Assembly: GCA_030268105.1 (NCBI GenBank)
Contig: BSDZ01000008.1
Span: 2,914,001 to 2,978,000, forward strand
DNA length: 64,000 nucleotides
Origin: Volvox africanus
Taxonomy: Eukaryota; Chlorophyta; Chlorophyceae; Chlamydomonadales; Volvocaceae
Direction of reading: 5' to 3'
Shown here: positions 50,101 to 62,100 of the stretch, piece after piece
How positions within the stretch are numbered: the first letter of the stretch is position 1
Layout: each line of letters starts with the position of its first letter
Notes under the pieces: model-generated
The model's input: the letters and a program-made list of their open reading frames with translations, nothing else
What the model was told of the DNA's origin: nothing
Databases searched by the model: none
Program-made: the position numbers and the translations under genes

Positions 50101-53100
50101 TCCTCCCAGCCCACAGCCTCCCTCGCCAGCGCCCCGGGCTCCCAGCTTGCCGCCCCCGCCCCTGGATCCTCCCAGCCCACAGCCTCCCTCGCCAGCGCCC
50201 CACGCGCCCAGCTTGCCGCCCCCGCCCCTGGATCCTCCCAGCCCACAGCCTCCCTCGCCAGCGCCTTACGCGCCCAGCTTGCCGCCCCCGCCATTGGATC
50301 CTCCCAGCCCACAGCCTCCCTCGCCAGCGCCCGGGGCACCCAGCTTGCCGCCCCCGCCCCTGGATCCTCCCAGCCCACAGCCTCCCTCGCCAGCGCCCCG
50401 GGCGCCCAGCTTGCCGCCCCCACCCCTTGATCCTCCCAGCCCACAGCCTCCCTCGCCAGCGCCCCAGGCGCCCAGCTTGCCGCCCCCGCCCCTGGATCCT
50501 CCCAGTCCACAGCCTCCCTCGCCAGCGCCCGGGGCACCCAGCTTGCCGCCCCCGCCCCTGGATCCTCCCAGCCCACAGCCTCCCTCGCCAGCGCCCCAGG
50601 CGCCCAACTTGACGCCCCCGCCCCTGGATCCTCCCAGTCCACAGCCTCCCTCGCCAGCGCCCCGGGCGCCCAGCTTGCCGCCCCCGCCCCTGGATCCTCC
50701 CAGCCCACAGCCTCCCTCGCCAGCGCCCCGGGCGCCCAGCTTGCCGCCCCCGCCCCTGGATCCTCCCAGCCCACAGCCTCCCTCGCCAGCGCCCTGGGCG
50801 CCCAGCTTGCCGCCCCCGCCCCTGGATCCTCCCAGCCCACAGCCTCCCTCGCCAGCGCCCCGGGCGGTTAGCTTGCCGTCCCCGCCCCTGGATCCTCCCA
50901 GCCCACAGCCTCCCTCGCCAGCGCCCTGGGCGCCCAGCTTGCCGCCCCCGCCCCTGGATCCTCCCAGTCCACAGCCTCCCTCGCCAGCGCCCCGGGCGCC
51001 CAGCTTGCCGCCCCCGCCCCTGGATCCTCCCAGCCCACAGCCTCCCTCGCCCGCGCCCCGGGCACCCAGCTTGCCGCCCCCGCCCCTGGATCCTCCCAGC
51101 CCACAGCCTCCCTCGCCAGCGCCCCACGCGCCCAGCTTGCCGCCCATGCCCCTGGATCCTCCCAGTCCACAGCCTCCCTCGCCAGCGCCCCGGGCGCCCA
51201 GCTTGCCGCCCCCGCCCCTGGATCCTCCCAGTCCACAGCCTCCCTCGCCAGCGCCCCGGGCGCCCAGCTTGCCGCCCCCGCCCCTGGATCCTCCCAGCCC
51301 ACAGCCTCCCTCGCCAGCGCCCCGGGCGCCCAGCTTGCCGCCCCCGCCCCTGGATCCTCCCAGCCCACAGCCTCCCTCGCCAGCGCCCGGGGCACCCAGC
51401 TTGCCGCCCCCGCCCCTGGATCCTCCCAGCCCACAGCCTCCCTCGCCAGCGCCCCGGGCACCCAGCTTGCCGCCCCCGCCCCTGGATCCTCCCAGCCCAC
51501 AGCCTCCCTCGCCCTCGCCCCGGGCTCCCAGCTTGCCGCCCCCGCCCCTGGATCCTCCCAGCCCACAGCCTCCCTCGCCAGCGCCCCGGGCGCCCAGCTT
51601 GCCGCCCCCGCCCCTGGATCCTCCCAGCCCACAGCCTCCCTCGCCAGCGCCCTGGGCTCCCAGCTTGCCGCCCCCGCCCCTGGATCCTCCCAGCCCACAG
51701 CCTCCCTCGCCAGCGCCCCGGGCACCCAGCTTGCCGCCCCCGCCCCTGGATCCTCCCAGCCCACAGCCTCCCTCGCCAGCGCCCCGGGCTCCCAGCTTGC
51801 CGCCCCCGCCCCTGGATCCTCCCAGTCCACAGCCTCCCTCGCCAGCGCCCCGGGCTCGCAGCTTGCCGCCCCCGCCCCTGGATCCTCCCAGCCCACAGCC
51901 TCCCACGCCAGCGCCCCACGCGCCCAGCTTGCCGCCCCCGCCCCTGGATCCTCCCAGTCCACAGCCTCCCTCGCCAGCGCCCCGGGCGCCCAGCTTGCCA
52001 CCCCCGCCCCTGGATCCTCCCAGTCCACAGCCTCCCTCGCTTGCGCCCCACGCGCCCAGCTTGCCGCCCCCGCCCCTGGATCCTCCCAGCCCACAGCCTC
52101 CCTCGCCAGCGCCCCGGGCGCCCAGCTTGCCGCCCCCGCCCCTGGATCCTCCCAGTCCACAGCCTCCCTCGCCAGCGCCCCGGGCGCCCAGCTTGCCGCC
52201 CCCGCCCCTGGATCCTCCCAGCCCACAGCCTCCCTCGCCAGCGCCCCGGGCTCCCAGCTTGCCGCCCCCGCCCCTGGATCCTCCCAGCCCACAGCCTCCC
52301 TCGCCAGCGCCCCGGGCGCCCAGCTTGCCGCCCCCGCCCCTGGATCCTCCCAGCCCACAGCCTCCCTCGCCAGCGCCCCGGGCTCCCATCTTGCCGCCCC
52401 CGCCCCTGGATCCTCCCAGCCCACAGCCTCCCTCGCCAGCGCCCCGGGCTCCCAGCTTGCCGCCCCCGCCCCTGGATCCTCCCAGCCCACAGCCTCCCTC
52501 GCCAGCGCCCCAGGCGCCCAGCTTGCCGCCCCCGCCCCTGGATCCTCCCAGTCCACAGCCTCCCTCGCCAGCGCCCCGGGCGCCCAGCTTGCCGCCCCCG
52601 CCCCTGGATCCTCCCAGCCCACAGCCTCCCTCGCCAGCGCCCCGGGCGCCCAGCTTGCCGCCCCCGCCCCTGGATCCTCCCAGCCCACAGCCACCCTCGC
52701 AAGCGCCCCGGGCTCCCAGCTTGCCGCCCCCGCCCCTGGATCCTCCCAGCCCACAGCCTCCCTCGCCAGCGCCCGGGGCACCCAGCTTGCCGCCCCCGCC
52801 CCTGGATCCTCCCAGCCCACAGCCTCCCTCGCCAGCGCCCCACGCGCCCAGCTTGCCGCCCCCGCCCCTGGATCCTCCCAGCCCACAGCCTCCCTCGCCC
52901 GCGCCCCGGGCTCCCAGCTTGCCGCCCCCGCCCCTGGATCCTCCCAGCCCACAGCCTCCCTCGCCCGCGCCCCGGGCACCCAGCTTGCCGCCCCCGCCCC
53001 TGGATCCTCCCAGCCCACAGCCTCCCTCGCCAGCGCCCCGGGCGCCCAGCTTGCCGCCCCCGCCCCTGGATCCTCCCAGCCCACAGCCTCCCTCGCCAGC

Positions 53101-56100
53101 GCCCCGGGCTCCCAGCTTGCCGCCCCCGCCCCTGGATCCTCCCAGTCCACAGCCTCCCTCGCCAGCGCCCCGGGCTCGCAGCTTGCCGCCCCCGCCCCTG
53201 GATCCTCCCAGCCCACAGCCTCCCTCGCCAGCGCCCCACGCGCCCAGCTTGCCGCCCCCGCCCCTGGATCCTCCCAGTCCACAGCCTCCCTCGCCAGCGC
53301 CCCGGGCTCCCAGCTTGCCACCCCCGCCCCTGGATCCTCCCAGTCCACAGCCTCCCTCGCCAGCGCCCCACGCACCCAGCTTGCCGCCCCCGCCCCTGGA
53401 TCCTCCCAGCCCACAGCCTCCCTCGCCAGCGCCCCGGGCGCCCAGCTTGCCGCCCCCGCCCCTGGATCCTCCCAGTCCACAGCCTCCCTCGCCAGCGCCC
53501 CACGCGCCCAGCTTGCCGCCCCCGCCCCTGGATCCTCCCAGCCCACAGCCTCCCTCGCCATCGCCCCGGGCTCCCAGCTTGCCGCCCCCGCCCCTGGATC
53601 CTCCCAGCCCACAGCCTCCCTCGCCAGCGCCCCGGGCGCCCAGCTTGCCGCCCCCGCCCCTGGATCCTCCCAGCCCACAGCCTCCCTCGCCAGCGCCCCG
53701 GGCTCCCAGCTTGCCGCCCCCGCCCCTGGATCCTCCCAGCCCACAGCCTCCCTCGCCAGCGCCCCGGGCTCCCAGCTTGCCGCCCCCGCCCCTGGATCCT
53801 CCCAGCCCACAGCCTCCCTCGCCAGCGCCCCAGGCGCCCAGCTTGCCGCCCCCGCCCCTGGATCCTCCCAGTCCACAGCCTCCCTCGCCAGCGCCCCGGG
53901 CTCCCAGCTTGCCGCCCCCGCCCCTGGATCCTCCCAGCCCACAGCCTCCCTCGCCAGCGCCCCGGGCGCCCAGCTTGCCGCCCTCGCCCCTGGATCCTCC
54001 CAGCCCACAGCCTCCCTCGCCAGCGCCCCGGGCACCCAGCTTGCCGCCCCCGCCCCTGGATCCTCCCAGCCCACAGCCTCCCTCGCCAGCGCCCCGGGCT
54101 CCCAGCTTGCCGCCCCCGCCCCTGGATCCTCCCAGCCCACAGCCTCCCTCGCCAGCGCCCCGGGCGCCCAGCTTGCCGCCCCCGCCCCTGGATCCTCCCA
54201 GCCCACAGCCTCCCTCGCCAGCGCCCCGGGCGCCCAGCTTGCCGCCCCCGCCCCTGGATCCTCCCAGCCCACAGCCTCCCTCGCCAGCGCCCCAGGCTCC
54301 CAGCTTGCCGCCCCCGCCCCTGGATCCTCCCAGCCCACAGCCTCCCTCGCCAGCGCCCCGGGCTCCCAGCTTGCCGCCCCCGCCCCTGGATCCTCCCAGC
54401 CCACAGCCTCCCTCGCCAGCGCCCCAGGCGCCCAGCTTGCCGCCCCCGCCCCTGGATCCTCCCAGTCCACAGCCTCCCTCGCCAGCGCCCCGGGCTCCCA
54501 GCTTGCCGCCCCCGCCCCTGGATCCTCCCAGCCCACAGCCTCCCTCGCCAGCGCCCCGGGCGCCCAGCTTGCCGCCCTCGCCCCTGGATCCTATCAGCCC
54601 ACAGCCTCCCTCGCCAGCGCCCCGGGCACCCAGCTTGCCGCCCCCGCCCCTGGATCCTCCCAGCCCACAGCCTCCCTCGCCAGCGCCCCGGGCTCCCAGC
54701 TTGCCGCCCCCGCCCCTGGATCCTCCCAGCCCACAGCCTCCCTCGCCAGCGCCCCGGGCGCCCAGCTTGCCGCCCCCGCCCCTGGATCCTCCCAGTCCAC
54801 AGCCTCCCTCGCCAGCGCCCCACGCGCCCAGCTTGCCGCCCCCGCCCCTGGATCCTCCCAGCCCACAGCCTCCCTGGCCAGCGCCCCGGGCGCCCATCTT
54901 GCCGCCCCCGCCCCTGGATCCTCCGAGCCCACATCCTCCCTCGCCAGCGCCCCGGGCTCCCAGCTTGCCGCCCCCGCCCCTGGATCCTCCGAGCCCACAG
55001 CCTCCCTCGCCAGCGCCCCGGGCGCCCAGCTTGCCGCCCCCGCCCCTGGATCCTCCCAGCCCACAGCCTCCCTCGCCAGCGCCCCGGGCGCACAGCTTGC
55101 CGCCCCCGCCCCTGGATCCTCCCAGCCCACAGCCACCCTCGCCAGCGCCCCGGGCGCCCAGCTTGCCGCCCCCGCCCCTGGATCCTCCCAGCCCACAGCC
55201 TCCCTCGCCCGCACCTCGGGCTCCCAGCTTGCCGCCCCCGCCCCTGGATCCTCCCAGCCCACAGCCACCCTCGCAAGCGCCCCGGGCTCCCAGCTTGCCG
55301 TCCCCGCCCCTGGATCCTCCTAGCCCACAGCCTCCCTCGCCAGCGCCCCGGGCTCCCAGCTTGCCGCCCCCGCCCCTGGATCCTCCTAGCCCACAGCCTC
55401 CCTCGCCAGCGCCCCACGCGCCCAGCTTGCCGCCCCCGCCCCTGGATCCTCCCAGCCCACAGCCTCCCTCGCCAGCGCCCCGGGCGCCCAGCTTGCCGCC
55501 CCCGCCCCTGGATCCTCCCAGCCCACAGCCTCCCTCGCCAGCGCCCCGGGCTCCCAGCTTGCCGCCCCCGCCCCTGGATCCTCCGAGCCCACAGCCTCCC
55601 TCGCCAGCGCCCCGGGCGCCCAGCTTGCCGCCCCCGCCCCTGGATCCTCCCAGCCCACAGCCTCCCTCGCCAGCGCCCCGGGCGCCCAGCTTGCCGCCCC
55701 CGCCCCTGGATCCTCCCAGCCCACAGCCTCCCTCGCCCGCACCTCGGGCTCCCAGCTTGCCGCCCCCGCCCCTGGATCCTCCCAGCCCACAGCCACCCTC
55801 GCAAGCGCCCCGGGCTCCCAGCTTGCCGCCCCCGCCCCTGGATCCTCCTAGCCCACAGCCTCCCTCGCCAGCGCCCCACGCGCCCAGCTTGCCGCCCCCG
55901 CCCCTGGATCCTCCCAGCCCACAGCCTCCCTCGCCAGCGCCCCAGGCGTCCAGCTTGCCGCCCCCGCCCCTGGATCCTCCCAGCCCACAGCCTCCCTCGC
56001 CCGCACCTCGGGTGCCCAGCTTGCCGCCCCCGCCCCTGGATCCTCCCATCCCACAGCCACCCTCGCCCGCACCCCGGGCTCCCAGCTTGCCGCCTTCGCC

Positions 56101-59100
56101 CCTGGATCCTCCCAGCCCACAGCCTCCCTCGCCCGCACCCCGGGCGCCCAACTTGCCGCCCCCGCCCCTGGATCCTCCCAGCCCACAGCCTCCCTCGCCA
56201 GCGCCCCGGGCGCCCAGCTTGCCGCCCCCGCCCCTGGATCCTCCCAGCCCACAGCCTCCCTCGCTCGCGCCTCAGGCGCCCAGCTTGCCGCCCCCGCCCC
56301 TGGATCCTCCCAGCCCACAGCCTCCCTCGCCCGCACCTCGGGTGCCCAGCTTGCCGTCCCCGCCCCTGGATCCTCCCAGCCCACAGCCTCCCTCGCCAGC
56401 GCCCCGGGCGCCCAGCTTGCCGCCCCCGCCCCTGGATCCTCCCAGTCCACAGCCTCCCTCGCCAGCGCCCCGGGCGCCCAGCTTGCCGCCCCCGCCCCTG
56501 GATCCTCCCAGCCCACAGCCTCCCTCGCCATCGCCCCGGGCTCCCAGCTTGCCGCCCCCGCCCCTGGATCCTCCCAGCCCACAGCCTCCCTCGCCAGCGC
56601 CCCGGGCGCCCAGCTTGCCGCCCCCGCCCCTGGATCCTCCCAGCCCACAGCCTCCCTCGCCAGCGCCCCGGGCTCCCAGCTTGCCGCCCCCGCCCCTGGA
56701 TCCTCCCAGCCCACAGCCTCCCTCGCCAGCGCCCCGGGCTCCCAGCTTGCCGCCCCCGCCCCTGGATCCTCCCAGCCCACAGCCTCCCTCGCCAGCGCCC
56801 CAGGCGCCCAGCTTGCCGCCCCCGCCCCTGGATCCTCCCAGTCCACAGCCTCCCTCGCCAGCGCCCCGGGCTCCCAGCTTGCCGCCCCCGCCCCTGGATC
56901 CTCCCAGCCCACAGCCTCCCTCGCCAGCGCCCCGGGCGCCCAGCTTGCCGCCCTCGCCCCTGGATCCTCCCAGCCCACAGCCTCCCTCGCCAGCGCCCCG
57001 GGCACCCAGCTTGCCGCCCCCGCCCCTGGATCCTCCCAGCCCACAGCCTCCCTCGCCAGCGCCCCGGGCTCCCAGCTTGCCGCCCCCGCCCCTGGATCCT
57101 CCCAGCCCACAGCCTCCCTCGCCAGCGCCCCGGGCGCCCAGCTTGCCGCCCCCGCCCCTGGATCCTCCCAGCCCACAGCCTCCCTCGCCAGCGCCCCACG
57201 CGCCCAGCTTGCCGCCCCCGCCCCTGGATCCTCCCAGCCCACAGCCTCCCTCGCCAGCGCCCCGGGCGCCCAGCTTGCCGCCCCCGCCCCTGGATCCTCC
57301 CAGCCCACAGCCTCCCTCGCCAGCGCCCCAGGCTCCCAGCTTGCCGCCCCCGCCCCTGGATCCTCCCAGCCCACAGCCTCCCTCGCCAGCGCCCCGGGCT
57401 CCCAGCTTGCCGCCCCCGCCCCTGGATCCTCCCAGCCCACAGCCTCCCTCGCCAGCGCCCCAGGCGCCCAGCTTGCCGCCCCCGCCCCTGGATCCTCCCA
57501 GTCCACAGCCTCCCTCGCCAGCGCCCCGGGCTCCCAGCTTGCCGCCCCCGCCCCTGGATCCTCCCAGCCCACAGCCTCCCTCGCCAGCGCCCCGGGCGCC
57601 CAGCTTGCCGCCCTCGCCCCTGGATCCTCCCAGCCCACAGCCTCCCTCGCCAGCGCCCCGGGCACCCAGCTTGCCGCCCCCGCCCCTGGATCCTCCCAGC
57701 CCACAGCCTCCCTCGCCAGCGCCCCGGGCTCCCAGCTTGCCGCCCCCGCCCCTGGATCCTCCCAGCCCACAGCCTCCCTCGCCAGCGCCCCGGGCGCCCA
57801 GCTTGCCGCCCCCGCCCCTGGATCCTCCCAGTCCACAGCCTCCCTCGCCAGCGCCCCACGCGCCCAGCTTGCCGCCCCCGCCCCTGGATCCTCCCAGCCC
57901 ACAGCCTCCCTGGCCAGCGCCCCGGGCGCCCATCTTGCCGCCCCCGCCCCTGGATCCTCCCAGCCCACAGCCTCCCTCGCCAGCGCCCCGGGCTCCCAGC
58001 TTGCCGCCCCCGCCCCTGGATCCTCCGAGCCCACAGCCTCCCTCGCCAGCGCCCCGGGCGCCCAGCTTGCCGCCCCCGCCCCTGGATCCTCCCAGCCCAC
58101 AGCCTCCCTCGCCAGCGCCCCGGGCTCCCAGCTTGCCGCCCCCGCCCCTGGATCCTCCCAGCCCACAGCCACCCTCGCCAGCGCCCCGGGCGCCCAGCTT
58201 GCCGCCCCCGCCCCTGGATCCTCCCAGCCCACAGCCTCCCTCGCCCGCACCTCGGGCTCCCAGCTTGCCGCCCCCGCCCCTGGATCCTCCCAGCCCACAG
58301 CCTCCCTCGCAAGCGCCCCGGGCTCCCAGCTTGCCGCCCCCGCCCCTGGATCCTCCTAGCCCACAGCCTCCCTCGCCAGCGCCCCGGGCTCCCAGCTTGC
58401 CGCCCCCGCCCCTGGATCCTCCTAGCCCACAGCCTCCCTCGCCAGCGCCCCACGCGCCCAGCTTGCCGCCCCCGCCCCTGGATCCTCCCAGCCCACAGCC
58501 TCCCTCGCCAGCGCCCCGGGCGCCCAGCTTGCCGCCCCCGCCCCTGGATCCTCCCAGCCCACAGCCTCCCTCGCCAGCGCCCCGGGCTCCCAGCTTGCCG
58601 CCCCCGCCCCTGGATCCTCCGAGCCCACAGCCTCCCTCGCCAGCGCCCCGGGCGCCCAGCTTGCCGCCCCCGCCCCTGGATCCTCCCAGCCCACAGCCTC
58701 CCTCGCCAGCGCCCCGGGCTCCCAGCTTGCCGCCCCCGCCCCTGGATCCTCCCAGCCCACAGCCACCCTCGCCAGCGCCCCGGGCGCCCAGCTTGCCGCC
58801 CCCGCCCCTGGATCCTCCCAGCCCACAGCCTCCCTCGCCCGCACCTCGGGCTCCCAGCTTGCCGCCCCCGCCCCTGGATCCTCCCAGCCCACAGCCACCC
58901 TCGCAAGCGCCCCGGGCTCCCAGCTTGCCGCCCCCGCCCCTGGATCCTCCTAGCCCACAGCCTCCCTCGCCAGCGCCCCACGCGCCCAGCTTGCCGCCCC
59001 CGCCCCTGGATCCTCCCAGCCCACAGCCTCCCTCGCCAGCGCCCCAGGCGTCCAGCTTGCCGCCCCCGCCCCTGGATCCTCCCAGCCCACAGCCTCCCTC

Positions 59101-62100
59101 GCCCGCACCTCGGGTGCCCAGCTTGCCGCCCCCGCCCCTGGATCCTCCCATCCCACAGCCACCCTCGCCCGCACCCCGGGCTCCCAGCTTGCCGCCTTCG
59201 CCCCTGGATCCTCCCAGCCCACAGCCTCCCTCGCCCGCACCCCGGGCGCCCAACTTGCCGCCCCCGCCCCTGGATCCTCCCAGCCCACAGCCTCCCTCGC
59301 CAGCGCCCCGGGCGCCCAGCTTGCCGCCCCCGCCCCTGGATCCTCCCAGCCCACAGCCTCCCTCGCTCGCGCCTCAGGCGCCCAGCTTGCCGCCCCCGCC
59401 CCTGGATCCTCCCAGCCCACAGCCTCCCTCGCCCGCACCTCGGGTGCCCAGCTTGCCGTCCCCGCCCCTGGATCCTCCCAGCCCAGAGCCTCCCTCGCCA
59501 GCGCCCCGGGCGCACAGCTTGCCGCCCCCGCCCCTGGATCCTCCCAGCCCACAGCCTCCCTCGCCAGCGCCCCGGGCGCCCAGCTTGCCGCCCCCGCCCC
59601 TGGATCCTCCCAGCCCACAGCCTCCCTCGCCAGCGCCCAGGGCGCCCAGCTTGCCGCCCCCACCCCTGGATCCTCCCAGCCCACAGCCACCCTCGCCCGC
59701 ACCCCGGGCGCCCAGCTTGCCGCCCCCGCCCCTGGATCCTCCCAGCCCACAGCCTCCCTCGCCCGCGCCCCGGGCTCGCAGCTTGCCGCCCCCGCCCCTG
59801 GATCCTCCCAGCCCACAGCCTCCCTCGCCAGCGCCCCGGGCGCCCAGCTTGCCGTCCCCGCCCCTGGATCCTCCCAGCCCACAGCGTCCCTCGCCAGCGC
59901 CCCGGGCGCCCAGCTTGCCGCCCCCGCCCCTGGATCCTCCCAGCCCACAGCCTCTCTCGCTCGCGCCTCAGGCGCCCAGCTTGCCGCCCCCGCCCCTGCA
60001 TACTCCCAGCCCACAGCCTCCCTCGCCCGCACCTCGGGCGCCCAGCTTGCCGTCCCCGCCCCTGGATCCTCCCAGCCCACAGCCTCCCTCGCCAGCGCCC
60101 CGGGCTCCCAGCTTGCCGCCCCCGCCCCTGGATCCTCCCAGCCCACAGCCTCCCTCGCCAGCGCCCCGGGCGCCCAGCTTGCCGCCCCCGCCCCTGGATC
60201 CTCCCAGCCCACAGCCTCCCTCGCCAGCGCCCCGGGCTCCCAGCTTGCCGCCCCCGCCCCTGGATCCTCCCAGCCCACAGCCACCCTCGCCAGCGCCCCG
60301 GGCGCCCAACTTGCCGCCCCCGCCCCTGGATCCTCCCAGCCCACAGCCTCCCTCGCCAGCGCCCAGGGCGCCCAGCTTGCCGCCCCCACCCCTGGATCCT
60401 CCCAGCCCACAGCCACCCTCGCCCGCACCCCGGGCGCCCAGCTTGCCGCCCCCGCCCCTGGATCCTCCCAGACCACAGCCTCCCTCGCCCGCGCCCCGGG
60501 CGCCCAGCTTGCCGCCCCCACCCCTGGATCCTCCCAGCCCACAGCCACCCTCGCCCGCACCCCGGGCGCCCAGCTTGCCGCCCTCGCCCCTGGATCCTCC
60601 CAGCCCACAGCCTCCCTCGCCCGCGCCCCGGGCTCGCAGCTTGCCGCCCCCGCCCCTGGATCCTCCCAGCCCACAGCCTCCCTCGCCAGCGCCCCGGGCG
60701 GTTAGCTTGCCGTCCCCGCCCCTGGATCCTCCCAGCCCACAGCGTCCCTTGCCCGCACCCCGGGCGCCCAGCATTTCGCCCCCGCTCTTTGATCCTCCCA
60801 GCTCACAGCCTCCCTCGCCCTTGCCCCAGGCGTCCAGCTTGCCGCCCCTGCCCCTGGATCCTCCCAGCCCACAGCCTTTCTCGTTAGCGCCGCTGGTACC
60901 CAGCTTGTGGGTCCCCCCTTTTGATCCCATTACGCCAAATGTGTCTTCGCCACCCCGATGGTCTCCCAGCCCAACGCCTCCGTCGCCAGCTCCTCAGGCG
61001 CCAAATGTGTCTTCGCCACCCCGATGGTCTCCCAGCCCAACGCCGCCGTCGCCAGCTCCTCAGGCGCCAAGTTTGTCTTCGCCACCCCGATGGTCTCCCA
61101 GCCCAACGCCGCCGTCGCCAGCTCCTCAGGCGCCAAATGTGTCTTCGCCACCGCGATGGTTTCCCAGCCCAACGCCTCCGTCGCCAGCCCCTCAGGCGCC
61201 AAATGTGTCTTCGCCACCCCGATGGTCTCCCAGTTCAACGCCTCCGTCGCCAGCTCCTCAGGCGCCAAGTTTGTCTTCGCCACCCCGATGGTCTCCCAGC
61301 CCAACGCCTCCGTCGCCAGCTTCTCAGGCGCCAAATGTGTCTTCGCCACCCCGATGGTCTCCCAGCCCAACGCCGCCGTCGCCAGCTCCTCAGGCGCCAA
61401 ATGTGTCTTCGCCACCGCGATGGTCTCCCAGCCCAACGCCTCCGTCGCCAGCCCCTCAGGCGCCAAATGTGTCTTCGCCACCCCGATGGTCTCCCAGTTC
61501 AACGCCTCCGTCGCCAGCTCCTCAGGCGCCAAGTTTGTCTTCGCCACCCCGATGGTCTCCCAGCCCAACGCCTCCGTCGCCAGCTTCTCAGGCGCCAAAT
61601 GTGTCTTCGCCACCCCGATGGTCTTCCAGCCCAACGCCTCCGTCGCCAGCTTCTCAGGTGCCAAATGTGTCTTCGCCACCGCAATGGTCTCCCAGCCCAA
61701 CGCCTCCGTCGCCAGCCCCTCAGGCGCCAAGTTTGTCTTCGCCACCCCGATGGTCTCCCAGCCCAACGCCTCCGTCGCCAGCTCCTCAGGCGCCAAGTTT
61801 GTCTTCGCCACCCCGATGGTCTCCCAGCCCAACGCCGCCGTCGCCAGCTCCTCAGGCGCCAAATGTTTCTTCGCCACCCCGATGGTCTTCCAGCCCAACG
61901 CCTCCGTCGCCAGCTCTTCAGGCGCCAAATGTGTCTTCGCCACCCCGATGGTCTCCCAGCCCAACGCCTCCGTCGCCTGCTCATTCTTCGCCACTATTGA
62001 GCGCACCTTTGCCGCTTACGTATCCCAGCCCACGGCCCGTTATACCCCGAAGTCCGACGCCCTCAAATGCGTCGTTATCGTCTCCATATCCGCCTTGGGT

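Larger units (their letters stand above)
20811..60937 (+). repeat. Array A: about 608 tandem 66-bp coding units
   Basis: The unit starts GCCTCCCTCGCCAGCGCC and includes CAGCTTGCCGCCCCCGCCCC and TGGATCCTCCCAGCCCACA. Unit starts at 20811, 20877 and 60610 show the phase: 60610 minus 20811 is 39,799, which is 603 x 66 + 1, and the extra base is in the C run at 39856-39866. Units are nearly identical. Most variation is at the codon after CCAGCGCC: Arg (CGG) is commonest, with His (CAC), Trp (TGG), Tyr (TAC), Gly and Gln (CAG). The last four units (from 60676) diverge progressively. Nearly every unit has a GGATCC. Confidence 0.98.

Noticed and set aside
20867..60001. Antisense open frame of about 13,000 codons, rich in Gly, Arg and Trp ([18 protein letters not shown])
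   Set aside because: It mirrors the coding array in the opposite strand. It has no signal peptide, no non-repetitive domain and no splice context, while the plus frame has all of these.
20811..61981. CRISPR-like or satellite DNA interpretation of the arrays
   Set aside because: There are no unique spacers between repeats, the period is a multiple of three, and both arrays sit in one open frame with a signal peptide upstream and exons downstream.
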